From: Sulfurovum sp.
Lineage (GTDB): Bacteria > Campylobacterota > Campylobacteria > Campylobacterales > Sulfurovaceae
Assembly: GCA_022729615.1 (NCBI GenBank)
Contig: DZAQ01000067.1
Location: 1-7,418 of the forward strand
DNA length: 7,418 bases
Reading direction: 5' to 3'
In this document: in pieces, positions 1 to 6,113 of the stretch
How positions within the stretch are numbered: position 1 is the first letter of the stretch
Layout: the number at the start of each line of letters is the position of its first letter
Notes under the pieces: model-generated
What the model saw: only the letters and a program-made list of their open reading frames with translations
Told to the model about the DNA's origin: nothing
The model's database searches: none
Made by a program: the position numbers and the translations under genes

Positions 1-93
1 ATCCCAAAAAGTGGGGACAAAGTGAAGCAATCCGTGTTTTTAGAAGTTCCCTTAAATATAGATTTTGTCGCCAAAATCAACCCTCATAATTGA
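1..93 (+). pseudogene. Possible broken MazE/AbrB-type antitoxin remnant (3' part)
   Basis: Two + strand frames are open into this edge. The frame beginning at base 3 reads KKWGQSEAIRV at 6-38, which closely resembles the start of MazE/AbrB swapped-hairpin antitoxins (pattern KWGxSxAIRxP). After that the resemblance moves to the frame beginning at base 1, which reads VPLNIDFVAKI at 46-78, like the family's LNI...KI stretch, and stops at 91-93. A single-base frameshift near 39 would join the two halves. The start codon would lie outside the window. It runs tail to tail with the PLP-enzyme gene on the other strand. The match is by eye over about 25 residues, so this may be a chance resemblance, or a real gene in just one of the frames. 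Confidence 0.3.
61..78. repeat. Short perfect inverted repeat, 7-base arms
   Basis: GATTTTG (61-67) and CAAAATC (72-78) form a perfect stem around a 4-base loop, 40 bases past the stop codon of the PLP-enzyme gene. It could be a weak transcription end point for the - strand operon. However, the stem is AT-rich and no T-run follows on either strand, so I do not call it an intrinsic terminator. Confidence 0.25.
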
Positions 94-117
94 AGTATTC
101 ATTCCATAAGAGATCAA

Positions 118-1362
118 TTACAAAACCGCCTGCACAAAATCCTGAACAAGCACTCTGGGATCTTCGAGCCCTATAGATATCCTGATCAATCCATCGCTTA
201 CACCAAGCAGCTCTCTCGTCTTTGCATCAAAATCCCGATAGATAGTACTGCTCATATGGAGTGCCAAGGTGCGGTTGTCCCCGACATTTGCCGTTTGTGT
301 CACTAACTTAAGACGATCCAGAAGCCCAAATGCCGACTCTTTATCGGGAGCCTCAAGAGTGAGTATCGACCCGCAGCCGTCAGGATAGAGCTCTTGATAC
401 CGCGAATGGTGTTCATGCGTCGCCAATGAAGGGTGGCGAAGTGTGTATCCATCGGGAAGGAGAGCGGAAAGCTCTCCGGCAAACAGCTCCACACTTCTAT
501 TGATCCGCTCGACTCTCAGCGCAAGTGTCTCAAATCCCAAAAGAGTCAAGAATGACCCAAAGGCGTTTGCCGTCATTCCAAGATCACGCAAGGCTCTTTT
601 TTTGCAGATACCTATCATCGCTTTTTCTTGGAGCTTGTCAATAAATGGATGCAGCGGTTGATATTTTTGCCCTCTCAGCTTCTCATCGCCCTCCCCGACC
701 CCGCGAAAGATCGCCAATCCTCCAAGAGCAGCGCTATGTCCGCTGATGATCTTGGTAGAGGAGTAGATCACGATGTCTGCTTCTGCTTCAAATGGTCGCA
801 CGATCAGAGGTGTCAGCGTATTATCGACAACAAAAAGCGTCTGATACTCACGGCAAAGAATGCCTATCCTTCCAAGGTTTGGCAGCTTGAGGTTAGGGTT
901 GCCGACACTTTCACAAAGTACCATCTGCACGCCCTCAGCCAAAATCTCTTCGATCTTGCCAAAATCGTCCGCATCGCAAAAGTGGCTTTTCACACCAAAA
1001 CGCTTCATGGTTTCGTTGACGAGGGCATAGGTACCGCCAAAAAACCCGCCTATACATAAAACCTCATCACCCTGTTTCAAAAATGCCGTCATCACCATCG
1101 CCAAAGCGCCCATCCCCGATGCAGTCGCTATCGCGCCGACACCGCCCTCCATCGCTGCGGCGACCGCTTCAAGTTTCGCATTGGTCGGGTTGCCCATGCG
1201 GGCATAGAGCGGGAGAGCAGCTTCACCGGCAAATATCGCCTCCGCCTCCTGTGCATCTTGATAGCCAAAAGCAGCTGATGCGACTATAGATGGAGCGATG
1301 GAACCTGTTTTGGCGCCTACTTGCTGCACTAAAAGTGTATTGAACTCTTCAAATTTGTTCAT
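118..1362 (-). CDS. Cys/Met-metabolism PLP enzyme, O-acetylhomoserine sulfhydrylase-like
   Basis: A 414-residue fold-type I PLP enzyme of the Cys/Met metabolism family, closest in style to MetY, which makes homocysteine from O-acetylhomoserine and sulfide in the cytoplasm. Visible landmarks are YARMGNPT at 53-60, SGMGA at 82-86 (phosphate loop), D180 in VDNT (pyridine nitrogen), the PLP lysine K204 in SSTKIISGH, ANVGD at 358-362 and the carboxylate-binding R394 in IRISIGLED. I chose the ATG at 1362 because AGGA, overlapping the preceding stop codon, lies 6 bases upstream; an ATG at 1413 lies inside the previous gene and has no such support. Eight bases separate it from the Rrf2 regulator, so the two are co-transcribed and likely coupled. 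Oddity: the usual HPxSTTH motif reads HMSSTIY at 369-375. A related lyase or another substrate is therefore possible; the family is secure, the exact reaction is not. Confidence 0.85.
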   Translation of the reverse strand: MNKFEEFNTLLVQQVGAKTGSIAPSIVASAAFGYQDAQEAEAIFAGEAALPLYARMGNPTNAKLEAVAAAMEGGVGAIATASGMGALAMVMTAFLKQGDEVLCIGGFFGGTYALVNETMKRFGVKSHFCDADDFGKIEEILAEGVQMVLCESVGNPNLKLPNLGRIGILCREYQTLFVVDNTLTPLIVRPFEAEADIVIYSSTKIISGHSAALGGLAIFRGVGEGDEKLRGQKYQPLHPFIDKLQEKAMIGICKKRALRDLGMTANAFGSFLTLLGFETLALRVERINRSVELFAGELSALLPDGYTLRHPSLATHEHHSRYQELYPDGCGSILTLEAPDKESAFGLLDRLKLVTQTANVGDNRTLALHMSSTIYRDFDAKTRELLGVSDGLIRISIGLEDPRVLVQDFVQAVL

Positions 1363-1370
1363 TGCATATC

Positions 1371-1784
1371 CTATATCGTGAAATTGAGTGTCTGGTATGA
1401 TCTTTGCCGGCATAATTCCAGCCTTGAGAGCGGGATACTAAAGCACTTTTGCGCCTCCGTATTCACCTCTTCCCAAAAAAGCTTCAATGCCCCAAACTCT
1501 TTTTTGCATGGATTTTCAAACGCCTCATGCTCCAAAATAGTAATTACATCTTTGAGGAGTATCTCGCAGAGGGGTTTGGCTAGCCTATAGCCGCCTTGTG
1601 CCCCCTTGATACTTTGGAGCAATCCGCTTTTTTTGAGCTCTAGTAGGATCTGTTCAAGGAAATTTTGGGATATTTTTGCCCCCTCGGCAATCTCTTTGAT
1701 CTTCATCAGTTTGGGATATGGAGCAGTTCCAAGCTCATTGAGGGCAGCGACGGCATAGAGTGTTTTTGTCGAAATGCCTATCAT
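1371..1784 (-). CDS. Rrf2-family transcriptional regulator (CymR/IscR type)
   Basis: A 137-residue winged helix-turn-helix DNA-binding protein. The start STKTLYAVAAL (5-15), the recognition region IKEIAEGAKISQNFLEQIL (29-47) and the wing GAQGGYRLAKP (61-71) are all typical of Rrf2 proteins. Family members sense Fe-S clusters (IscR), cysteine status through a partner enzyme (CymR), or nitric oxide (NsrR). The cysteines here are C73, C93, C114 and C125; the compact three-cysteine cluster of IscR around 92-104 is absent, with only C93 near it. Its ATG shares one base with the DUF4395 stop (TAATG), and the PLP sulfur enzyme starts 8 bases after its own stop. By analogy with CymR, I infer that it controls this operon in response to sulfur amino acid status. 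The family call is firm; the signal is a guess. Confidence 0.9.
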   Translation of the reverse strand: MIGISTKTLYAVAALNELGTAPYPKLMKIKEIAEGAKISQNFLEQILLELKKSGLLQSIKGAQGGYRLAKPLCEILLKDVITILEHEAFENPCKKEFGALKLFWEEVNTEAQKCFSIPLSRLELCRQRSYQTLNFTI

Positions 1785-2221
1785 TATCTCACTATCCTCA
1801 TTTGTATGAGCAAATAGTAGAGTTTACATCCGATACAAAACTCAAAAAGCGCCTCCATCATAGAACATGCAAGGAGTATCCACGCCAAAAAGAGCACACC
1901 GTTCCATACACCAAACAACACAAAAAGAACCATCAAAAGTGACATACTCCAGCCCAAATAAAGAGCGAATCGCTTGGGCGCTTCATCACTTGGGCGCGGA
2001 GTTAGTTGCAATTTTTTAACAAAAAATAGAGCAACAATCGCGAATGGGCTTATTGCCCGAACCCTCAAGAGTCTCAAACTAAAATCCATAAAAAGCAGGA
2101 AAACAAGCAAGTAATTATGTGTCAACAGCAAAAGAAGACTCACTGATGCGATCTGGACAGAGATGAGTCGGACGAAATTACTATCAACTCTTTGTAGAGA
2201 TATTGGACATGATGGCGCCAT
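1784..2221 (-). CDS. DUF4395-family integral membrane protein
   Basis: A 145-residue hydrophobic protein with the hallmarks of DUF4395: a short N-terminus with CPIS (5-8) and RVDSNFVRL (11-19), about four membrane segments (roughly 18-33, 36-50, 86-103 and 106-124), and a C-terminal CIGC motif (129-132) followed by KLYY. The function of the family is not established. The N-terminal cysteine and the CxxC suggest thiol or metal chemistry at the membrane; this is inference. The start at 2221 is preferred because AAGGA sits 5 bases upstream, and because a TTGACA/TATGAT promoter occupies 2241-2269, so an in-frame TTG at 2269 lies inside the -35 box and an ATG at 2245 inside the -10. It is the first gene of a unit with the Rrf2 regulator (one-base overlap) and the PLP sulfur enzyme, which suggests a link to sulfur metabolism. 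Confidence 0.8.
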   Translation of the reverse strand: MAPSCPISLQRVDSNFVRLISVQIASVSLLLLLTHNYLLVFLLFMDFSLRLLRVRAISPFAIVALFFVKKLQLTPRPSDEAPKRFALYLGWSMSLLMVLFVLFGVWNGVLFLAWILLACSMMEALFEFCIGCKLYYLLIQMRIVR

Positions 2222-2226
2222 AGATA

Positions 2227-2231
2227 TCCTT
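2227..2231 (-). promoter_or_regulatory. Shine-Dalgarno site fixing the DUF4395 start
   Basis: AAGGA within an A-rich run, 5 bases before the ATG at 2221. It lies downstream of the predicted transcription start, which leaves a leader of only about 13 bases. It is the main reason for rejecting the longer in-frame starts at 2245 and 2269. Confidence 0.7.
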
Positions 2232-2240
2232 TTTTGGTGT

Positions 2241-2269
2241 ATCATATCCAACTCTTCTCTAAATGTCAA
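2241..2269 (-). promoter_or_regulatory. Sigma-70 promoter for the DUF4395-Rrf2-PLP enzyme operon
   Basis: On the - strand a perfect -35 TTGACA (2269-2264) is separated by 17 bases from TATGAT (2246-2241), which matches five of six -10 bases. Transcription would start near 2234. It is the best promoter in the window and splits the long - strand gene run into two units. An imperfect dyad, AAATCTATAGACTT at 2272-2285 with the perfect palindrome TCTATAGA at its centre, lies just upstream of the -35 and could be a regulator site. Autoregulation by the Rrf2 protein is expected from the family but is not shown by the sequence. Confidence 0.75.
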
Positions 2270-2292
2270 GTAAATCTATAGACTTTATTGAT

Positions 2293-3105
2293 TTAGATTT
2301 TTTTCAGTATCATATCCAGCATACTGCTGCTCAAAAGCCGCTTGAGAGTACCCAATATATAGGTAGCTTTCGTGATATAGTATCTGGGTTTTGGGTGGTC
2401 GCAGAGTAAGATCAGATGTACCACGGCTGCCACTGCGTCTGGATTTTTACTGAAGGGAACTTTTTTGGCTTTTCCTTCAAGACTCTCTTTGTAGAGAGGA
2501 GCAAAATGAGAGTGTTCGATATCTATGTTGGCACGAAGCTTTTCAAGCGCATTTTTACGGAAGTCACTCTCGATAGGACCGGTATTGAGAAGGATCGGAT
2601 AGATTTTCGTTCCTTTCAACTCAAGCCGCAGGGTATCTGTGAGCCCTTCAAGTGCGTATTTGCTTGCATTGTATGCGCCTCTGCCCACGAGTGAAACAAG
2701 TCCAAGCACCGAACTGTGCTGGATAATCTTGCCATACCCTTGTCGGCGCATCACGGGGATGATCTCCCTAGTACAGTTGTGCACTCCAAAAAGGTTAGTC
2801 TCAAATTGCTCCTTGAGTACATCTGTTGAGAGATCCTCGACAGCTCCGGGCTGCCCGTAGCCTGCATTATTGAACCACGCATCTATCTTGCCCTCCAGCT
2901 TCAAAACCTCAGCGATAACCGCTTGGATCTCCTCTGGCTTCGTGACATCCAGCTGCATAGCATGCTCAAATCCAAGAGAGCGCAGCATCTCCACATCTTT
3001 TGGATCTCTAGCGGTCGGATAGACTCTCACCAGTCGATCCCTCAGATAGAGCGCCGTCTCCAAGCCGATGCCGGAGCTGCATCCTGTGATGATAATATTG
3101 CTCAT
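2293..3105 (-). CDS. YbbO-like short-chain dehydrogenase/reductase
   Basis: A 270-residue classical SDR, probably an NADP(H)-dependent oxidoreductase of the cytoplasm. The nucleotide-binding motif TGCSSGIG is at 7-14, NNAG at 79-82, the structural N104 in FETN, catalytic S132 in HSSVLGL, and Y145/K149 in YNASK. An arginine after the second strand (TARDP, R33) favours NADP. From recall, the whole protein follows E. coli YbbO, a reported NADP-dependent aldehyde reductase, including the GRGAYNASKYALE stretch, the TGPI loop and a C-terminal TLKRLL segment. The start is the ATG at 3105; its ribosome site GGAG lies within the last codons of the moxR-type gene 2 bases upstream, so the two are translationally coupled. 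The physiological substrate cannot be read from the sequence; aldehyde or ketone reduction is the most likely. Confidence 0.9.
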   Translation of the reverse strand: MSNIIITGCSSGIGLETALYLRDRLVRVYPTARDPKDVEMLRSLGFEHAMQLDVTKPEEIQAVIAEVLKLEGKIDAWFNNAGYGQPGAVEDLSTDVLKEQFETNLFGVHNCTREIIPVMRRQGYGKIIQHSSVLGLVSLVGRGAYNASKYALEGLTDTLRLELKGTKIYPILLNTGPIESDFRKNALEKLRANIDIEHSHFAPLYKESLEGKAKKVPFSKNPDAVAAVVHLILLCDHPKPRYYITKATYILGTLKRLLSSSMLDMILKKI

Positions 3106-3107
3106 TT

Positions 3108-4085
3108 TTAACTCTCCTCTTTTGGTTCGGGGACTTGCGCGAGAATAAGATCTATGATTTTATTATTATCGACATTATTGATCTTGGCATTTTGACTTCT
3201 GATAAGACGATGGCGGAAGACATCATGGACAACCGACCGCACATCTCTAGTCGTCACATAGTCCCTTCCCTGAAGCCAGGCATAGGCTCTTGAGCATTGA
3301 TCGAGCGCGATTGTAGCCCGCGGACTCACTCCGACCTCTATGAAAATCTCAAGCTGTTTGCTGTATCGCAGCGGATAACGGGTCGCATAGACAAGCTCAA
3401 CGATATACTTTTCGATAGCTTCGCTTGTTTTGACTAAAGCCACCTCCTTGCGGGCCACAAATATCGCCTCTTGGGAAATTCGCTCATTATCGACCGCCTG
3501 CTGCTGATTTTTCTCACCACGCACCAGCCTTATCATCCGAAGCTCGGACTCCATATCGGTGTAGGTGATATTGACATGCATCAAAAAGCGATCTTTTTGC
3601 GCTTCAGGAAGAGGGAATGTCCCCTCTTGCTCTATAGGATTTTGTGTCGCCATTACGATGAAGAGTTCAGGGAGTTTGCGAGTCGTTCCCGATACGCTCA
3701 CCTGCCGCTCCTCCATCGCTTCAAGCATGACTGCTTGCACCTTTGCCGGCGCGCGGTTGATCTCATCAGCCAATATAATATTTCCAAATATAGGACCGGG
3801 CTCAAATCGGAACTTATGCACGCCGCCCTCTTCGTACATCTTCTCTTGTCCTGTCACATCTGCCGAAGTCAAATCGGGTGTGAATTGGATACGAGAGAAT
3901 TTAGATTCGATTATTTTTGCCATCGATTTGACCGCTCGTGTCTTGGCAAGTCCGGGCAACCCCTCCACGAGGATATTGCCGTTGGCGAGCACTCCGATGA
4001 TCAATCGTTCCACAATATGCTCTTGACCGACGATCGATCGATTCATCTTTTTTTGAAGCAATTTTATAAGTTCATGCGCATTCAT
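3108..4085 (-). CDS. moxR: MoxR-family AAA+ ATPase
   Basis: A 325-residue AAA+ ATPase of the MoxR group, thought to act as a chaperone that matures or activates protein complexes using ATP. Landmarks: Walker A GLPGLAKT (42-49), Walker B IILADE (103-108) followed by INRAP, sensor 1 N149 in MATQNP, the family segment EGTFPLPEAQKDRF (154-167) with arginine finger R166, and sensor 2 R256 in GVSPRA. All ATPase residues are intact and the length is typical. The start ATG at 4085 has AAGGAG 4 bases upstream. MoxR genes usually precede DUF58 and VWA-domain partners; here the next gene, 2 bases away, is a dehydrogenase, and no VWA or DUF58 gene is in the window. Its client is unknown, with the dehydrogenase or a distant VWA protein both possible. 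Confidence 0.93.
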   Translation of the reverse strand: MNAHELIKLLQKKMNRSIVGQEHIVERLIIGVLANGNILVEGLPGLAKTRAVKSMAKIIESKFSRIQFTPDLTSADVTGQEKMYEEGGVHKFRFEPGPIFGNIILADEINRAPAKVQAVMLEAMEERQVSVSGTTRKLPELFIVMATQNPIEQEGTFPLPEAQKDRFLMHVNITYTDMESELRMIRLVRGEKNQQQAVDNERISQEAIFVARKEVALVKTSEAIEKYIVELVYATRYPLRYSKQLEIFIEVGVSPRATIALDQCSRAYAWLQGRDYVTTRDVRSVVHDVFRHRLIRSQNAKINNVDNNKIIDLILAQVPEPKEES

Positions 4086-4108
4086 AACTCTCCTTTTTAA
4101 CCAAAATT

Positions 4109-4117
4109 ATCATACCA
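4109..4117 (-). promoter_or_regulatory. Possible internal promoter before the MoxR gene
   Basis: In the 76-base gap before the MoxR gene the - strand reads TGG-TATGAT (4117-4109), an extended -10 with five of six consensus bases. There is no clear -35, only a T-run upstream. It would give a leader of about 17 bases containing the AAGGAG site. It may be only a read-through gap, so confidence is low. Confidence 0.3.
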
Positions 4118-4161
4118 TAGCGACCATAAAAAACTATTACACTAGTTTCGAGATACCATTG

Positions 4162-4371
4162 CTATCTATCCTCCAAAGGATTATCACTGCGTTTTTTTGC
4201 TTGGCGTTTTTCAAATGCTTTGTTCGATGGAGTATTTTCTTGCGAAAAATAGCCCATACCATAGAGGACACACCCATTGCACCCCGGATCGCACTTATGT
4301 TTCAGGAGCCTGCACCACTCTTTCTCTTCTTGAAATTTTGTCAAATATTGACATCCCCATCCGCTGCTCAT
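4162..4371 (-). CDS. Small cysteine-rich protein of unknown function
   Basis: A 69-residue protein I do not recognise by name. The N-terminal half has five cysteines: C7 (WGCQY), C20 (EWC) and a CDPGCNGC cluster with C27, C31 and C34, giving CX3CX2C. The C-terminal half is polar, strongly charged and probably disordered. There is no signal peptide or membrane segment, so it should be cytoplasmic. The cysteine spacing suggests a bound Zn or Fe-S centre; that is inference. It is judged real because AGGAG lies 6 bases before the ATG, overlapping the acyP stop codon (TAGGAG), and because its reading frame continues the operon with a 9-base gap. An opposing + strand frame of similar length (4159-4377) has no such support. 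It precedes the MoxR-type gene by 76 bases. Confidence 0.75.
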   Translation of the reverse strand: MSSGWGCQYLTKFQEEKEWCRLLKHKCDPGCNGCVLYGMGYFSQENTPSNKAFEKRQAKKRSDNPLEDR

Positions 4372-4380
4372 AGATAACTC

Positions 4381-4656
4381 CTAATATCGTATCTCAAAAC
4401 CGTCATACACCAAGTCGGCATCTGCTATCACCTCATAGGAGATATTCTCGACCGTTGAGAGCGGAGAGCCCTCTTTCAGTATCCTCATAAACTCTTCCAA
4501 ATCCTCATCCGTCAATTCCACAACTACTTCTACACTCCCATCGGCAAGGTTTTTGACATAGCCGCGAAACTGCCTTTTCATAGCAGCTGACGAGACAAAT
4601 TTACGATAAAAGACCCCTTGGACACGACCGAAAATAAAAAATCTGTATAACTCCAT
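4381..4656 (-). CDS. acyP: Acylphosphatase
   Basis: A 91-residue acylphosphatase, the family's usual size, which hydrolyses the carboxyl-phosphate bond of acyl phosphates in the cytoplasm. The phosphate-binding loop GRVQGVFYRKF is at 10-20 with catalytic R18, and GYVKNLADGSVEV at 32-44 carries catalytic N36; the R-to-N spacing of 18 is standard. The start ATG at 4656 has only a modest upstream ribosome site (GAGG about 11 bases away). It is the first gene of the - strand run; its stop codon overlaps the ribosome site of the next small gene, so translation is likely coupled. Nothing in the context shows which acyl phosphate is its substrate. Confidence 0.93.
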   Translation of the reverse strand: MELYRFFIFGRVQGVFYRKFVSSAAMKRQFRGYVKNLADGSVEVVVELTDEDLEEFMRILKEGSPLSTVENISYEVIADADLVYDGFEIRY

Positions 4657-4692
4657 ACACTTACCAGCCTCAATGCTAATTTTGATTCAAAG

Positions 4693-4701
4693 TATATAGC
4701 A
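4693..4701 (-). promoter_or_regulatory. Candidate promoter for the acyP unit (extended -10)
   Basis: The - strand carries TGC-TATATA, an extended -10, about 37 bases before the acyP start. No good -35 is present, which is common in Campylobacterota promoters. Transcription would start near 4686 and leave a leader of about 30 bases. Confidence 0.4.
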
Positions 4702-4761
4702 TATTTGATATTAAAAGAGTAAATTCATTGCGCCCTCTGCTTCTGCCTAAAAGCATAAATT

Positions 4762-4770
4762 TGGTATTGT
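4762..4770 (+). promoter_or_regulatory. Candidate promoter for the DedA gene
   Basis: TGG-TATTGT is the best extended -10 in the 42 bases or so before the DedA ribosome site, followed by T-rich sequence. The -35 region is poor. It shares the 156-base divergent region with the acyP promoter. Weak evidence only. Confidence 0.25.
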
Positions 4771-4812
4771 TATGTTTTTCTTAATTTTTCAAGAGAGACA
4801 CAAAGGAGCTGC

Positions 4813-5448
4813 ATGCTACATGAAATAATCAACTGGATACTAGAGGTGGTCGGCGCTTGGGGATATACCGGCATCTTCATTTTGATGGCACTCGAATCGA
4901 CAGTTGTGCCCATCCCTAGCGAATTGGTACTGATCCCTGCCGGATATCTGGCATATAAGGGAGAGATGAATTTTCTGTTGATTATTTTAGCCTCTACACT
5001 GGGCAGTTTGGCTGGAGCATCGCTCAATTATGCCTTTGCACTCTGGGTGGGACGCCCATTTTTGGAACGATACGGAAAATACTTTTTTGTCCGTCAAGAG
5101 CTGCTCCACAAGACCGACAAGTTCTTCAGAACCCACGGCGCCATTTCGACATTTACCGGACGGCTTATCCCCGGTATCCGTCACCTCATCTCACTTCCGG
5201 CAGGACTGACACGGATGCATTTTGGAACATTTAGTTTTTATACCTGCTTGGGTGCCGGGATTTGGTCACTAGTGCTGACGCTGATGGGGTATTGGGTCGG
5301 CGGCAATGAAGCGCTCATCAAAGAGAATCTTCCCTTGGTCACAGTAGGTGTGATCGCACTTGTTGCAGCCATTTTGTCAGGCTACTACCTATGGCAAAAG
5401 AAGAGCACGAAAAGAGAGCGGCAGCCTCTATCGCCCGAAGAGCACTGA
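4813..5448 (+). CDS. DedA-family inner membrane protein
   Basis: A 211-residue DedA (VTT/SNARE-associated domain) membrane protein. DedA proteins act in the inner membrane; some members are flippases that recycle lipid carriers such as undecaprenyl phosphate or phospholipids, and others affect proton-dependent envelope homeostasis. Visible features are a re-entrant N-terminal segment with E28 and VVPIPSE (31-37), a loop with GRPFLERYG (80-88), the conserved FTGRLIPGIRHLISLPAG (114-131) with R117, P120, R123 and P129, then two membrane helices at about 140-160 and 173-193, and a basic, polar tail. The ATG at 4813 is preceded by AAAGGAG 5 bases upstream. It is a single gene, divergent from acyP, and its last 21 bases overlap the end of yggS on the other strand. 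The lipid substrate is not determined by the sequence. Confidence 0.93.
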   Translation: MLHEIINWILEVVGAWGYTGIFILMALESTVVPIPSELVLIPAGYLAYKGEMNFLLIILASTLGSLAGASLNYAFALWVGRPFLERYGKYFFVRQELLHKTDKFFRTHGAISTFTGRLIPGIRHLISLPAGLTRMHFGTFSFYTCLGAGIWSLVLTLMGYWVGGNEALIKENLPLVTVGVIALVAAILSGYYLWQKKSTKRERQPLSPEEH

Positions 5449-6111
5449 TCCGATCCTGACCATATTGGATCCGCATCGGATCGCCAACTCATAATCCCCG
5501 CTCATTCCCATCGAACAGATAGTCGCACCGCTCTTTTGGAGAGACTCAAAAATCTTGTATGTTGTCTCAAAACTTTTTTGAACCACAGCCATATCTTCGG
5601 TATGAGCACCGATACTCATCACCCCCTTGAGATGGATACGAGGGCATCTCTCAGTGATCTCCCGATAAATATCAAATGCGCTTTGGGGGGTCAAACCTGC
5701 TTTGCTCTCTTCGCTTGCGCTATTTATCTGCATAAGGCAATTCATAGAGCCTCCTTTGCGTTCCAAGGCATCATTGAGAGCCAATGCGAGCTCTAAAGAA
5801 TCGATTGACTGCATCAAAAATGGATGGATCTCTATAAGTTTATTGATCTTATTTTTTTGGAGTCTGCCGATGAAATGCCACTCAAGCGGGAGCGCCTCAA
5901 GCGCTTTGGATCGCTCTTCGAGCTGCTGGACTTGATTTTCTCCATAGGCTCGCTGTCCGAGAGTATAGAGCGTCTCTATACTTTGAGTGTCGCTATATTT
6001 GCCGACAGCGACTATTTTGACGATATGGCGCTCACTTACAGCGATGCGCGCCTGCTCTATCCGCCATATCACATCGTCCAAATTTCTTCTGAGCTGCTCT
6101 TTGTCTGCCAT
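5428..6111 (-). CDS. yggS: YggS/PLPBP-family pyridoxal phosphate homeostasis protein
   Basis: A 227-residue single-domain TIM-barrel PLP-binding protein with no known enzymatic reaction; the family keeps free PLP and amino or keto acid pools balanced. The PLP lysine is K38 in VAVGK, followed by YGENQVQ (56-62), WHFIGRLQKNK (78-88), and the phosphate-binding MGMSGDYELAI (201-211) and VRIGS (218-222). The usual serine before the lysine is glycine here. Three adjacent starts exist (GTG 6117, ATG 6114, ATG 6111). AGGAGG at 6123-6118 abuts the GTG, so only the ATG at 6111 has proper spacing (6 bases) and I chose it. It begins 2 bases after the rseP stop, so the two form one operon, and it converges on the DedA gene with a 21-base overlap. 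Confidence 0.92.
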   Translation of the reverse strand: MADKEQLRRNLDDVIWRIEQARIAVSERHIVKIVAVGKYSDTQSIETLYTLGQRAYGENQVQQLEERSKALEALPLEWHFIGRLQKNKINKLIEIHPFLMQSIDSLELALALNDALERKGGSMNCLMQINSASEESKAGLTPQSAFDIYREITERCPRIHLKGVMSIGAHTEDMAVVQKSFETTYKIFESLQKSGATICSMGMSGDYELAIRCGSNMVRIGSVLFGR

Positions 6112-6113
6112 CA

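Noticed and set aside
628..1059. 143-codon + strand open frame opposite the PLP enzyme
   Set aside because: It is the shadow of a conserved enzyme and has no ribosome site or domain signal.
2224..2249. Direct repeat GGATAT spaced 20 bases on the - strand around the DUF4395 transcription start
   Set aside because: One copy is part of the ribosome site and the other overlaps the -10 box, and GGATAT also occurs at the PLP-enzyme ribosome site; chance in purine-rich control DNA is likelier.
2272..2300. AAATCTA...TAGATTT inverted repeat followed by a T-run on the + strand, terminator-like
   Set aside because: The stem is only 7 AT-rich bases with a 15-base loop, and no + strand gene leads into it; on the - strand no T-run follows.
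3471..4100. 209-codon + strand open frame opposite the MoxR gene
   Set aside because: It is antisense to a complete ATPase with all motifs, has no ribosome site and its translation has no recognisable features.
4162..4371. Reading the CX3CX2C of the small protein as a radical SAM enzyme motif
   Set aside because: The protein is only 69 residues long, with no room for a radical SAM barrel and none of its other motifs.
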